Shown here: positions 17,693-26,267 of the stretch, in pieces
Layout of the letters: each line of letters begins with the position of its first letter
Numbering within the stretch: the stretch's first letter is position 1
NCBI GenBank assembly: GCA_900317325.1
Contig: ONGE01000015.1
Coordinates: forward strand, 1-64,000
Reading direction: 5' to 3'
Length of the DNA stretch: 64,000 nucleotides
Source: an uncultured Prevotellaceae bacterium
GTDB taxonomy: Bacteria > Bacteroidota > Bacteroidia > Bacteroidales > Muribaculaceae
The notes under the pieces: generated by a model
What the model was told of the DNA's origin: nothing
The model's database searches: none
The model's input: only the letters and a program-made list of their open reading frames with translations
Made by a program: the position numbers and the translations under genes

Positions 17693-18598
17693 ATGGAAGA
17701 CAAACGCAGACACATAGTCGCTATCATCAACCCCGTGTCGGGGACAGGAAAGAAGGATAAAATCCCCCGCCTGATCGACACAGTGGTGGACAACAACAGC
17801 AATGACGTGAGCATCATCATGACCGAATATGCAGGTCATGCCCACGAAATAGCGACTCAGGCCGCCAGCGACGGTGCCGATATCGTTGTCGCCATCGGCG
17901 GCGACGGCACGGTCAACGAGGTGGGCAGTGCCGTGTGCGGTACCGATACCGCCCTGGCCATCGTGCCCAGCGGCTCGGGCAACGGGCTGGCGCGTCACCT
18001 GCGCATCTCGATGAACGCAAGTCGCGCGTTGCAAGTGCTCAACAACGGTGTGGTGGGCAGTTTTGACTACTGTACAGTGAACGGTAAACCCTTCTTCTGC
18101 ACGTGCGGCATGGGCTTTGACGCGGCCGTGAGCTACAAGTTCTCGAACGAGGGCACCCGCGGTTTCATCACCTATGTGAAAACGACGCTCAGCGAGTACA
18201 TCAAGTACAAGCCTCAAGAGTACCTGATCGATGTTGACGGCGCCAAGTTGAATGAGAAAGCATTTGTCATCGCCTGTTGCAATGCGGCACAGTATGGCAA
18301 CAACGCCTACATCGCTCCCCGAGCCACCATGCAGGACGGGCTGATCGATGTGACGGTGATGCACCCGTTCAACCTGGTGGAAAGTCCCCTGATTGGTGCG
18401 CGTTTGTTCCTCCGTCAGCTCAACCACGACAACCACGTGAGCATCTACCGTGGCAAGCGCGTGGTGATTGAGCGCCGTCACGATGACATCGTCCACGTTG
18501 ACGGTGACCCGATGATGATGCCTGCCCGCATTGTCGTCGAGAACGTGAGCAAGGGCATACACATCCTGGTACCTCCATCGCTACCCGATGACGTGTGA
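17693..18598 (+). CDS. Diacylglycerol kinase-family lipid kinase (YegS/DgkB-like)
   Basis: A 301-residue soluble kinase of the DAGK catalytic family. IINPVSGTGKK (about 11-21) and VVAIGGDGTVNEVG (about 64-77) form the nucleotide-binding region, and PSGSGNGLARHL follows. The C-terminal beta-sandwich contains VHVDGDPM, the usual DGE-like segment. These enzymes phosphorylate diacylglycerol, sphingosine-like bases or related lipids; Bacteroidales make sphingolipids, so a sphingoid substrate is possible but not shown. It is divergent from the DUF308-like gene and 44 bases upstream of the debranching enzyme, so it may be read into the glycogen genes. Confidence 0.85.
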   Translation: MEDKRRHIVAIINPVSGTGKKDKIPRLIDTVVDNNSNDVSIIMTEYAGHAHEIATQAASDGADIVVAIGGDGTVNEVGSAVCGTDTALAIVPSGSGNGLARHLRISMNASRALQVLNNGVVGSFDYCTVNGKPFFCTCGMGFDAAVSYKFSNEGTRGFITYVKTTLSEYIKYKPQEYLIDVDGAKLNEKAFVIACCNAAQYGNNAYIAPRATMQDGLIDVTVMHPFNLVESPLIGARLFLRQLNHDNHVSIYRGKRVVIERRHDDIVHVDGDPMMMPARIVVENVSKGIHILVPPSLPDDV

Positions 18599-18642
18599 CA
18601 GAATAATCCGACTATTAAAAACCAAAACCAATATATGCGCCT

Positions 18643-20601
18643 ATGAGTTACCTGAAATTTGATAAGAACCTGATGATCAACCTGGAGCAGTCGTTGCCCA
18701 AGGAGATGTTGCGCACCAACCAGTCGGGAGCATACCACTGCACCACCATCGTTGGCTGCAACACCCGCAAGCAACACGGCCTGCTGGTCATCCCCGTCCC
18801 CGAGCTTGACGACAACAACCATGTGCTGCTGTCGACGCTCGACGAGACTGTCATCCAACACGGTGCTCCCTTCAACCTGGGCCTGCACCGCTACAAGGGC
18901 GACACCTACAGTCCTAACGGGCACAAGTACATCCGCGAGTATGACTGCGAGCGCGTTCCCACGACCACTTATCGTGTGGGAGGTGTGATTCTCAAGAAGG
19001 AGAAAATCTTCATCACTCACGAGAACCGCATCCTCATCCGCTACACCCTCGTTGACGCCCACTCGGCGACGACGTTGCAGTTCCGACCCTTCCTGGCCTT
19101 CCGCAACGCCAACGACCTGTGTGTTGAGAATGCTGTCGCCAGTCGTGACTATCAAGAGGTGTCGAACGGTATCGCCACCTGCATGTACAACGGCTATCCC
19201 ACACTGTACATGCAGATGAACCACAAACCCCGCTTCGTGTTTGACCCGCACTGGTACAAGAACATCGAGTACATCAAGGACCAGGAGCGCGGCATCCCCT
19301 ACAGCGAGGATCTGTATGTTCCCGGCTACTTCGAGGTAGATATCAAGAAGGGCGAGCCGCTCATCTTCTCGGCCGGTGTCGAGGAGGTGAACACCCGCAC
19401 GCTCACCAAGATGTATGAGGACGAGATCAAGCCGCGCACCCCGCGCACGAGCTTCTACAACTGCATGAAGAACAGCGCCAAGCAGTTCTACATCACCAAC
19501 AAGGAGGGCCACTACCTGCTGGCCGGTTATCCGTGGTTCAAGATCCGCGCCCGCGACGAGTTCATCGCGCTGCCGGGCTGCACGCTGTCGGTACACCACC
19601 GCCAGGACTTCGAGCTCATCATGGACACTGCACAGCGCGCCCTCAACGACTGGATGCGCGACGGCACCCTCGACAAGCACCTCGACGGTCTTGAATTGCC
19701 CGACATCCCCTTGTGGGCCATCTGGGCTGTGCAACGCTATGCCCATGACTTGAATGCCGACGCCGCCCGCGAGCGCTACGGCCAGCTGGTCAAGGACCTG
19801 ATCAATTTCATCATCGACGGCCATCATCCCAACCTCAAGCTCGAGGACAACGGCCTGCTGACTACCGACGGCACCAAGCGTCCCGTCTCGTGGATGAACA
19901 GCACCCACCCTGACGGCACGCCGTTGATTCCGCGCACCGGTTACCTGGTTGAATTCAACGCATTGTGGTACAACAACTTGCGCTTTGCCACCGATGAATT
20001 GTTTGTCGGACGGGAAGAGGACAAGGAATTTGTCGAGCGCTGTGCCAAGATTGCCGAAAAATGCAAACCGGCATTTGTCGAGACTTTCATGACCGACTAC
20101 GGCTACCTGTATGACTATGTGAACGGCAGTTACACCGACCTGAGCGTGCGTCCCAACATGGTTATCGCCGCCGGTCTTGACTACAGTCCGCTTGACCGCC
20201 GCCAGCGCAAGCGCGTGCTCGATATCGCCACACGCGAGCTGCTGACGCCCAAGGGTCTGCGCACCCTCAGCCCCAACAGTTATGGCTACATCCCCTGGTA
20301 CCTGGGCACCCCCGAGGAGCGCCAGACAGCCTACTATGCCGGCAGCGCCCGTCCCTGGCTGATGGACTTCTACAGCAAGGCCTACATCCGCGTGTTCGGC
20401 CTCAACAGCATCTCGTTCATCGAGAGGATGATGATCGGCTTCGAGGACGAGATGAAGGAAGGCTGCATCGGCTCGCTGAGCGAACTGTATGACGGCAACC
20501 CGCCCTTCATCGGCCGCGGCGCCGTGAGCTTCGCTCCCAACGTGGGTGGCATCCTGCGCGTACTGCGCACCTTCAAGAACCTTCACATCATTGACGAATA
20601 A
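18643..20601 (+). CDS. Glycogen debranching enzyme (GH133-like)
   Basis: A 652-residue protein. The N-terminal GDE_N-like domain (LRTNQSGAYHCTTIVGCNTRKQHGLL, residues about 24-49, quoted in part) is followed by the (alpha/alpha)6 barrel of amylo-alpha-1,6-glucosidases. Recognisable barrel blocks are YPWFKIRARDEF, VSWMN near residue 420, and RPNMVIAAGL near residue 510. The protein matches the archaeal/Bacteroidetes GDE type, which removes alpha-1,6 branches. It is followed by GT4 synthase and GH57 genes at gaps of 20 and 112 bases, forming a glycogen cluster. No signal peptide, so cytoplasmic. Confidence 0.88.
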   Translation: MSYLKFDKNLMINLEQSLPKEMLRTNQSGAYHCTTIVGCNTRKQHGLLVIPVPELDDNNHVLLSTLDETVIQHGAPFNLGLHRYKGDTYSPNGHKYIREYDCERVPTTTYRVGGVILKKEKIFITHENRILIRYTLVDAHSATTLQFRPFLAFRNANDLCVENAVASRDYQEVSNGIATCMYNGYPTLYMQMNHKPRFVFDPHWYKNIEYIKDQERGIPYSEDLYVPGYFEVDIKKGEPLIFSAGVEEVNTRTLTKMYEDEIKPRTPRTSFYNCMKNSAKQFYITNKEGHYLLAGYPWFKIRARDEFIALPGCTLSVHHRQDFELIMDTAQRALNDWMRDGTLDKHLDGLELPDIPLWAIWAVQRYAHDLNADAARERYGQLVKDLINFIIDGHHPNLKLEDNGLLTTDGTKRPVSWMNSTHPDGTPLIPRTGYLVEFNALWYNNLRFATDELFVGREEDKEFVERCAKIAEKCKPAFVETFMTDYGYLYDYVNGSYTDLSVRPNMVIAAGLDYSPLDRRQRKRVLDIATRELLTPKGLRTLSPNSYGYIPWYLGTPEERQTAYYAGSARPWLMDFYSKAYIRVFGLNSISFIERMMIGFEDEMKEGCIGSLSELYDGNPPFIGRGAVSFAPNVGGILRVLRTFKNLHIIDE

Positions 20602-20621
20602 CCAAGAGGAGGAAACAAGAT

Positions 20622-21884
20622 ATGAAAGCATTAATGTTCGGCTGGGAATTTCCGCCTCACATCCTGGGAGGACTGGGAACAGCAAGTTACGGACTCACCA
20701 AGGGAATGTGGGAGAACGGTGACATGGACATCACCTTTGTCATCCCCAAGCCCTGGGGCGACGAGCCTAAAGATTTCGCCAACATCATCGGCGCCAACAG
20801 CACGCCGGTAGCGTGGCGCGACGTGAACTGGGACTATGTGCAGGGCCGCATCGGCAACGTGATGGATCCCCAGATGTACTTCAACCTGCGCGACCACATT
20901 TACGGCGACTTCAACTACATGAGCACCAACGACCTGGGCTGCATCGAGTTCTCGGGTCGTTACCCCGAGAATCTGCTCGAGGAAATCAACAACTATAGCA
21001 TCGTTGCCGGCGTTATCGCCCGCACCGTGGACTGTGACGTGATCCACAGCCATGACTGGCTCACCTACCCTGCCGGCATCCACGCCAAGCAGGTGACGGG
21101 CAAGCCCCTGGTCATCCACGTTCACGCCACCGACTTTGACCGCTCCCGCGGTAATGTCAACCCCACGGTGTTCAGCATCGAGAAGGACGGCATGAACAAC
21201 GCCGACCACATCATCACCGTGAGCAACCTGACGCGCCGCACCGTCATCGAGAAATACGGCATCAGCCCCGACAAGGTCACTACAGTGCACAACGCTGTGG
21301 AGCCGCTGAACGAGGAATTGCTCAAGCTCGAGGCACCTCCGGGCAAGACCAACAAGGTCATCACCTTCCTGGGACGCATCACCATGCAGAAGGGTCCCGA
21401 GTACTTCGTCGAGGCCGCCGCACAGGTGTTGCACAAGGTCAACAATGCCCAGTTCGTCATGGCCGGCAGCGGCGACATGATGGACAAGATGATACGCCTT
21501 GCCGCCAAGCGCAATATCGCCGACCGCTTCCACTTCACCGGTTTCCTCAAGGGCAAGCAGGTGTATGAGATGTTGGCAGCGAGCGATGTGTACATCATGC
21601 CGTCGGTGAGCGAGCCCTTCGGCATCTCGCCGCTCGAGGCGATGCAGATGGGCGTGCCGTCGATCATCAGCAAGCAGAGCGGATGCGCCGAGATTCTTGA
21701 CAACGTCATCAAGATCGACTACTGGGACATCAATGCCATGGCCGATGCCATCTACAGCATCATCCAGTACCCGGCGATGTTCAACGAGTTGCGTGAGCAA
21801 GGCCTTGCCGAGGTGAACCAGATCACCTGGGACAAAGCCGGTGCCAAGGTCATCAACATCTACCGCAACCTGATCAACCGTTAG
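20622..21884 (+). CDS. GT4 glycosyltransferase, probable glycogen synthase
   Basis: A 420-residue GT-B enzyme. The N-terminal glycine loop FGWEFPPHILGGLGTA (about 6-21) binds nucleotide sugar, and the C-terminal half holds VITFLGRIT and SEPFGISPLEAM, whose two glutamates form the EX7E retaining-GT4 motif. Its place between debranching and GH57 genes supports alpha-1,4-glucan synthesis; this is context, since GT4 donors vary. It starts 20 bases after the debranching gene with an AGGAGG ribosome site, one of the few clear Shine-Dalgarno sequences here. Confidence 0.85.
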   Translation: MKALMFGWEFPPHILGGLGTASYGLTKGMWENGDMDITFVIPKPWGDEPKDFANIIGANSTPVAWRDVNWDYVQGRIGNVMDPQMYFNLRDHIYGDFNYMSTNDLGCIEFSGRYPENLLEEINNYSIVAGVIARTVDCDVIHSHDWLTYPAGIHAKQVTGKPLVIHVHATDFDRSRGNVNPTVFSIEKDGMNNADHIITVSNLTRRTVIEKYGISPDKVTTVHNAVEPLNEELLKLEAPPGKTNKVITFLGRITMQKGPEYFVEAAAQVLHKVNNAQFVMAGSGDMMDKMIRLAAKRNIADRFHFTGFLKGKQVYEMLAASDVYIMPSVSEPFGISPLEAMQMGVPSIISKQSGCAEILDNVIKIDYWDINAMADAIYSIIQYPAMFNELREQGLAEVNQITWDKAGAKVINIYRNLINR

Positions 21885-21893
21885 GAGTCATCC

Positions 21894-21957
21894 CTAGAAA
21901 ATCTAGACGCTCTAGAAAATCTAGACGTTCTAGAATATCTAGATCTTCTAGAAAAAA
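21894..21957. repeat. Seven CTAG units at 9-bp spacing
   Basis: CTAG recurs seven times at exactly 9-base intervals (CTAGAAAAT, CTAGACGCT, CTAGAAAAT, CTAGACGTT, CTAGAATAT, CTAGATCTT, CTAGAAAAA). Five of the sites are TCTAGA palindromes. It begins 10 bases after the GT4 stop and lies within the glycogen cluster. Confidence 0.9.
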
Positions 21958-21996
21958 ATAAGATTCAAGAAAACAAACAATAAAACGACAATAGAT

Positions 21997-23490
21997 ATGA
22001 AAGCGATTTGTTTTTATTTTCAGATTCATCAGCCGTTCCGCCTGAAGCACTACCGCTTCTTTGACATCGGCAACGACCACTACTACTACGATGACTTTGC
22101 CGACGACGACATCATCACGCGCATCGCCCAGCGGTCTTACCTGCCTGCCAACGAGATGCTGCTCGACATGATCAAGGAGCACGGCAAGAAGTTCAAGGTG
22201 GCTTTCTCCATCAGCGGCACCGCCCTCGAGCAACTCGAGCAGTATGTACCCGAGTTCATCGACTCGATGAAGGAACTGGCCGCCACCGGCTGTGTAGAGT
22301 TCCTGAGTGAGACCTACGCCCACAGCCTGTCGTCGCTCTACGACCCCGACGAGTTCGTCGCTCAAGTCAAAGCGCATGACGAGAAGATTTTCCAGATGTT
22401 CGGCCAGCGTCCCAAGGTATTCCGCAACACCGAGTTGATCTATGACGACGACATCGCCTCGATGGTTCAGGCCATGGGCTTCAAGGCCGCCATCACTGCC
22501 GACGCCAAGCACGTGCTGGGCTGGCGTTCGCCCAACTTCCTGTACAGCTCGGCTTCGGCACCCAAGCTCAAACTGATGCTGAAGAACGGCAAGCTGAGCG
22601 ACGACATCTCGTTCCGCTTCAGCAATCCCGAGTGGGCTTCCTATCCCCTCACCGCCGACAAGTATATCAACTGGATCAACGAGTTGCCGCAAGAGGAGCA
22701 GCTGGTGAACCTGTTCATGAACTATGATGCATTCGGTGAGCTGCAACCGCGTGAGAGCGGTATCTTTGAATTCATGAAAGCGCTGCCCCGCTTTGCTGCC
22801 GAACATGACATCCAGTTCTGGACGCCCAGCGAAGTCGTCTCGAAGTTCAAACCCGTTGCCGAACTCGCCGTTCCCTACCCCATGTCCTGGACCGACGAGG
22901 CCCGCGACACCAGCGCCTGGTTGGGCAACACGCTGCAGCAGGAAGCTGTGAAGAAGCTCTACTCCATCGGCGAGCGCGTGCGCCTGTGCAGGGACCGTCG
23001 CATCAAGCAAGACTGGAACTACCTGCAGGCCAGCGACCACTTCTTCTACATGTCCACCAAGCACAACGACGATGGCTCGGTACACTCTCACTACAGCCCG
23101 TATGACTCGCCCTACACCGCGTTCACCAACTACATGAACGTGCTGAGCGACTTCATGACGCGTGTCGAGGAGCAGTATCCCACCAGCATCGACAACGAGG
23201 AGCTGAACTCACTGCTGCTCACCATCCGCAATCAGGAGCAGGAGATCGAGAAACTGCACCGCGAGGTAGAGATGATGCGCAACAACATCGTCAAGGACAC
23301 TACCGGCGACTTCCCTATCGACGAGGAGCCCAAGCCTGAGCCCGAGAAGAAGGAAGAAAAGCCAGCCCCGAAGAAGGCGCCTGCCAAGAAGCCCGCGGCC
23401 AAGAAGGCTCCGGAAAAGAAGCCTGCCGCTAAGAAGCCTGCCGCAAAAAAGGCACCGGCTAAGAAGCCCGCGGCCAAGAAGACGAAATAA
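21997..23490 (+). CDS. GH57 alpha-amylase-like enzyme with Lys/Ala/Pro-rich tail
   Basis: A 497-residue protein. The first 430 residues form a GH57 catalytic region: FYFQIHQPFRL (about 6-16) is conserved region 1, and FRNTELIYDDD near residue 142 carries the expected glutamate nucleophile. A coiled-coil-like segment (NQEQEIEKLHREVEMM) follows, then a 55-residue tail built on KKPAAKK and KKAPAKK repeats, very basic and unusual for a cytoplasmic sugar enzyme. Family members act on alpha-glucans as amylases or transferases. Third gene of the glycogen cluster; a strong terminator follows. Confidence 0.85.
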   Translation: MKAICFYFQIHQPFRLKHYRFFDIGNDHYYYDDFADDDIITRIAQRSYLPANEMLLDMIKEHGKKFKVAFSISGTALEQLEQYVPEFIDSMKELAATGCVEFLSETYAHSLSSLYDPDEFVAQVKAHDEKIFQMFGQRPKVFRNTELIYDDDIASMVQAMGFKAAITADAKHVLGWRSPNFLYSSASAPKLKLMLKNGKLSDDISFRFSNPEWASYPLTADKYINWINELPQEEQLVNLFMNYDAFGELQPRESGIFEFMKALPRFAAEHDIQFWTPSEVVSKFKPVAELAVPYPMSWTDEARDTSAWLGNTLQQEAVKKLYSIGERVRLCRDRRIKQDWNYLQASDHFFYMSTKHNDDGSVHSHYSPYDSPYTAFTNYMNVLSDFMTRVEEQYPTSIDNEELNSLLLTIRNQEQEIEKLHREVEMMRNNIVKDTTGDFPIDEEPKPEPEKKEEKPAPKKAPAKKPAAKKAPEKKPAAKKPAAKKAPAKKPAAKKTK

Positions 23491-23511
23491 CACTTCATTG
23501 TGACTGAAACG

Positions 23512-23549
23512 TGAACCCCAAAAGTTTTTTTCCAACTTTTGGGGTTCAT
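23512..23549 (+). terminator. Terminator of the glycogen cluster
   Basis: TGAACCCCAAAAGTT and AACTTTTGGGGTTCA form a perfect stem around a T-rich loop. Confidence 0.85.
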
Positions 23550-23645
23550 TTCATGTCTATTCGCTGATAGGTGGCCATCATCATCTCGAATGATTAATTT
23601 TTGTTAAATTTCTAAAAATAACTATGGTTTCTGGTTATTTTAATG

Positions 23646-23653
23646 TATCTTTG
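23646..23653 (+). promoter_or_regulatory. -7 element of the LRR-dockerin gene
   Basis: TATCTTTG, 69 bases before the chosen start at 23723. It argues against the in-frame start at 23624. Confidence 0.6.
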
Positions 23654-23722
23654 TCACAATTAGTACATTTCCCACTAACATTTCTTATCAGTTTATATAT
23701 TAACCTCAAAAATTTTACAACT

Positions 23723-26071
23723 ATGATTAAAAAATCTCATTTTAAATTGCTAGCCATTTTCATGACCTGCCTGCTATGTCATTCGGGCGCTTATGCCCAG
23801 GAGTATGACGATACTTGGACCATCGATGGCGTCGAGTATGCTTGGTCGTATGGCGAAGCGGCCGTCATCGGTTGCTATGGTCAGCATCTGGTAGCGCCGC
23901 CCGAGGTCAATCTTTATCGTGATGATGGAGGCGAATATGTTGACAGGATTGTTCCTGTGGGCAACGTTGCCCGCAACGCGTTTGAAGAGTCAAGTCTTAT
24001 TACCGTGGATTTAGGCCCCAACGTAACAGACCTGAACTATCATTGTTTTTACAATTGCAACAGCATGACGGACATCGTATGCCGAAGCACGATTCCCCCC
24101 TATGTTAACTATGCGTTCTCATCCAGCATGTACAGCCGTGTGAAGGTTCATGTGCCGGCAAGTGCATACAACACCTACAAGGCCCACGCCGAATGGAAAA
24201 AATTCACTAACATTGTGGTCATTGACTCGGAATGGGGCGTGGACATCAACAGCACCAATTTCCCCGATGCCAACTTCCGCAACTACCTGCTCACTCAATA
24301 TCCCAAAGGTTACCTCACCCGGCAGGATATCCTGTCTCGCACCGAGCTCAACTTGTATAACAAGCGTATTTCCAACGCTAAAGGTATCGAATACTTCACC
24401 GCACTGACTTATCTAAACCTGGGTGTCAACAACCTGACATCAGTAGACGTGTCAAGTAACACCGCCTTGCAGAAGTTGTTCCTGCAAGGCAACAATCTCA
24501 GCACCGTCTCGGTCACCTACCACAGCGCACTAACCACCCTGTGGGTGAGTGACAACCCGTCGCTGAATGGTGTCTTCTGCTGGCACAATGCGTTGACAAA
24601 CTTTGACGTATCGGGATGTCCTGCATTAAAGAACATCAAGTGTTACAATAATGCCAACTTAGCTCGAATAAACGGTTTGGCTGGTTGCACCGCCCTGGAG
24701 TACCTTGACTGCGAGGATTGCGCCATTACCGACTTAAGCGACGTTAGTGGCTTGAATTCGCTCGCTACACTCCTCGCCAGCAACAACAAGATTACCACGC
24801 TTGATGTCAGAGGCAAGAGCTCTTTGACTCGCTTGAACTGCTACAACAACCCACGGCTGACGACGATTAATTGCCAAAACTGCAGTTTGACCACTTTTGA
24901 TTGCCATGGTTGCACAGCTTTGAAAACGCTCCACTGCTGGAACAACCAATTCTCTACATTCAACGTTACAGGCAACACGGGGCTCACCGAACTCGATTGC
25001 GGACCTTGTCGCACGCTGAGTTCCATCACCGGTCTTGCAAGCTGCACAGCGATGGAGGTGCTCATTTGCTACAGTAATGCCATGACCGAACTGAGCGACG
25101 CTATTTCCAACATGAATAATCTGGTAAGACTTAACTGCGATGAGACCCAGATAAGAAACCTCACGGTTCAAAACAAGAGTAAACTGACTCAGCTCAGTTG
25201 TAACGTTTGTCCACAATTATTGTGGATAGATATAAACTACAATGAGAATCTTACTTCACTCTATTGCTTAAACTGTCCCACACTTCAGCTGATCGGGTGT
25301 TCACACAACAACCTGCCATCGCTTGATGTTTCAGGCAACACGGCATTGACTGCCCTGAACTGCTACTACAACCCAAATCTATCAAACATCACAAGTTTGT
25401 CGTCTTGCACCAACCTCATTCAACTCCAAGTCAATAACTGCAACTTCAGCACCCTTGACGTATCAAACTTTACCAAACTGCAAGAGTTGCGATGCCATGA
25501 CAACAAACTGACGTCTCTTAACGTGTCGGGCAAGACCAAGCTGACGATCTTGTTCTGTGACAATAACCAGCTGAACTCACTTAATGTGCAAAATTGCAAC
25601 GCCTTGGCAGTTTTGGATTGCCGAGATAACCAATTGAGAACGCTCAATGTTCAGGGATGCAATGCACTCCGTGACATGTATTGTTCGGGCAACTCCATTA
25701 CCGAGTCGGGCATGACCACCTTGATTAACTCCATGCCCACGATCTCCAGTCCCAAAACAGGCAATTTTCACGTTTTGACCAGATTTGACGAGAATAATGT
25801 CCTCACCTCGGAGCACATCACCAATGCCAGGAACAAAAACTGGATTCCCTACATGTGGACTGGCACCGAGTATATAGAGCTCTCCGCAACAATGCCAGGC
25901 GATGCTAACGGTGACGGTATCATCAACATCAGCGACGTGACTGGTATGCTCAATGCTGTCATGAGTGAGAACTTCGACAACATCAATTCATCAAATGCCG
26001 ACATGAACAATGACGGAATCATCAATATCACCGACGTGACCTTGCTGATCAACCATCTCATGTCGTTGTAA
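23723..26071 (+). CDS. Secreted leucine-rich-repeat protein with C-terminal dockerin-like domain
   Basis: A 782-residue protein. The signal peptide is MIKKSHFKLLAIFMTCLLCHSGAYAQ. A BspA-type LRR_5 segment follows (VTDLNYHCFYNCNSMTDI, then VPASAYNTYKAH), then about 20 divergent leucine-rich repeats of the LTSLDVSGNTALTxLNCYxN type. The C-terminus (from about residue 726) is a complete dockerin-like pair, GDANGDGIINISDVTGML and ADMNNDGIINITDVTLLI, each with a calcium-loop Asp/Asn pattern. Such tails in Bacteroidales are probably surface or partner-binding modules; no cohesin is seen here. It is AT-richer than its neighbours and closed by a strong terminator. Confidence 0.88.
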   Translation: MIKKSHFKLLAIFMTCLLCHSGAYAQEYDDTWTIDGVEYAWSYGEAAVIGCYGQHLVAPPEVNLYRDDGGEYVDRIVPVGNVARNAFEESSLITVDLGPNVTDLNYHCFYNCNSMTDIVCRSTIPPYVNYAFSSSMYSRVKVHVPASAYNTYKAHAEWKKFTNIVVIDSEWGVDINSTNFPDANFRNYLLTQYPKGYLTRQDILSRTELNLYNKRISNAKGIEYFTALTYLNLGVNNLTSVDVSSNTALQKLFLQGNNLSTVSVTYHSALTTLWVSDNPSLNGVFCWHNALTNFDVSGCPALKNIKCYNNANLARINGLAGCTALEYLDCEDCAITDLSDVSGLNSLATLLASNNKITTLDVRGKSSLTRLNCYNNPRLTTINCQNCSLTTFDCHGCTALKTLHCWNNQFSTFNVTGNTGLTELDCGPCRTLSSITGLASCTAMEVLICYSNAMTELSDAISNMNNLVRLNCDETQIRNLTVQNKSKLTQLSCNVCPQLLWIDINYNENLTSLYCLNCPTLQLIGCSHNNLPSLDVSGNTALTALNCYYNPNLSNITSLSSCTNLIQLQVNNCNFSTLDVSNFTKLQELRCHDNKLTSLNVSGKTKLTILFCDNNQLNSLNVQNCNALAVLDCRDNQLRTLNVQGCNALRDMYCSGNSITESGMTTLINSMPTISSPKTGNFHVLTRFDENNVLTSEHITNARNKNWIPYMWTGTEYIELSATMPGDANGDGIINISDVTGMLNAVMSENFDNINSSNADMNNDGIINITDVTLLINHLMSL

Positions 26072-26114
26072 TCCCAAAGTGTATTTCATCCCGCATAAAC
26101 ACTTTATCCACTAT

Positions 26115-26156
26115 AGGGTGAGCCATCATTCAGGGTTGGCTCACCCTCTTTTTTTT
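26115..26156 (+). terminator. Terminator of the LRR-dockerin gene
   Basis: AGGGTGAGCCA and TGGCTCACCCT form an 11-bp stem followed by CTTTTTTTT. Confidence 0.9.
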
Positions 26157-26195
26157 GCTAAAAGCAAAGGTTGTTGAAAAAACACGGGCAGTGTT

Positions 26196-26227
26196 GTTGG
26201 CCAAGATGAAAAAACGGTGTATATTTG
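26196..26227 (+). promoter_or_regulatory. Promoter of the 5'-nucleotidase/NagZ genes
   Basis: GTTG (26196-26199), a 20-base spacer and TATATTTG (26220-26227). Confidence 0.65.
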
Positions 26228-26267
26228 TCGGTTATTAGCAACTGAACACAAATTATACATTACTGTT

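Noticed and set aside
18478..20685. 735-codon minus-strand frame opposite the debranching enzyme
   Set aside because: It spans three plus-strand genes and their gaps; it is a codon-bias artefact with Val/Leu/His-rich composition.
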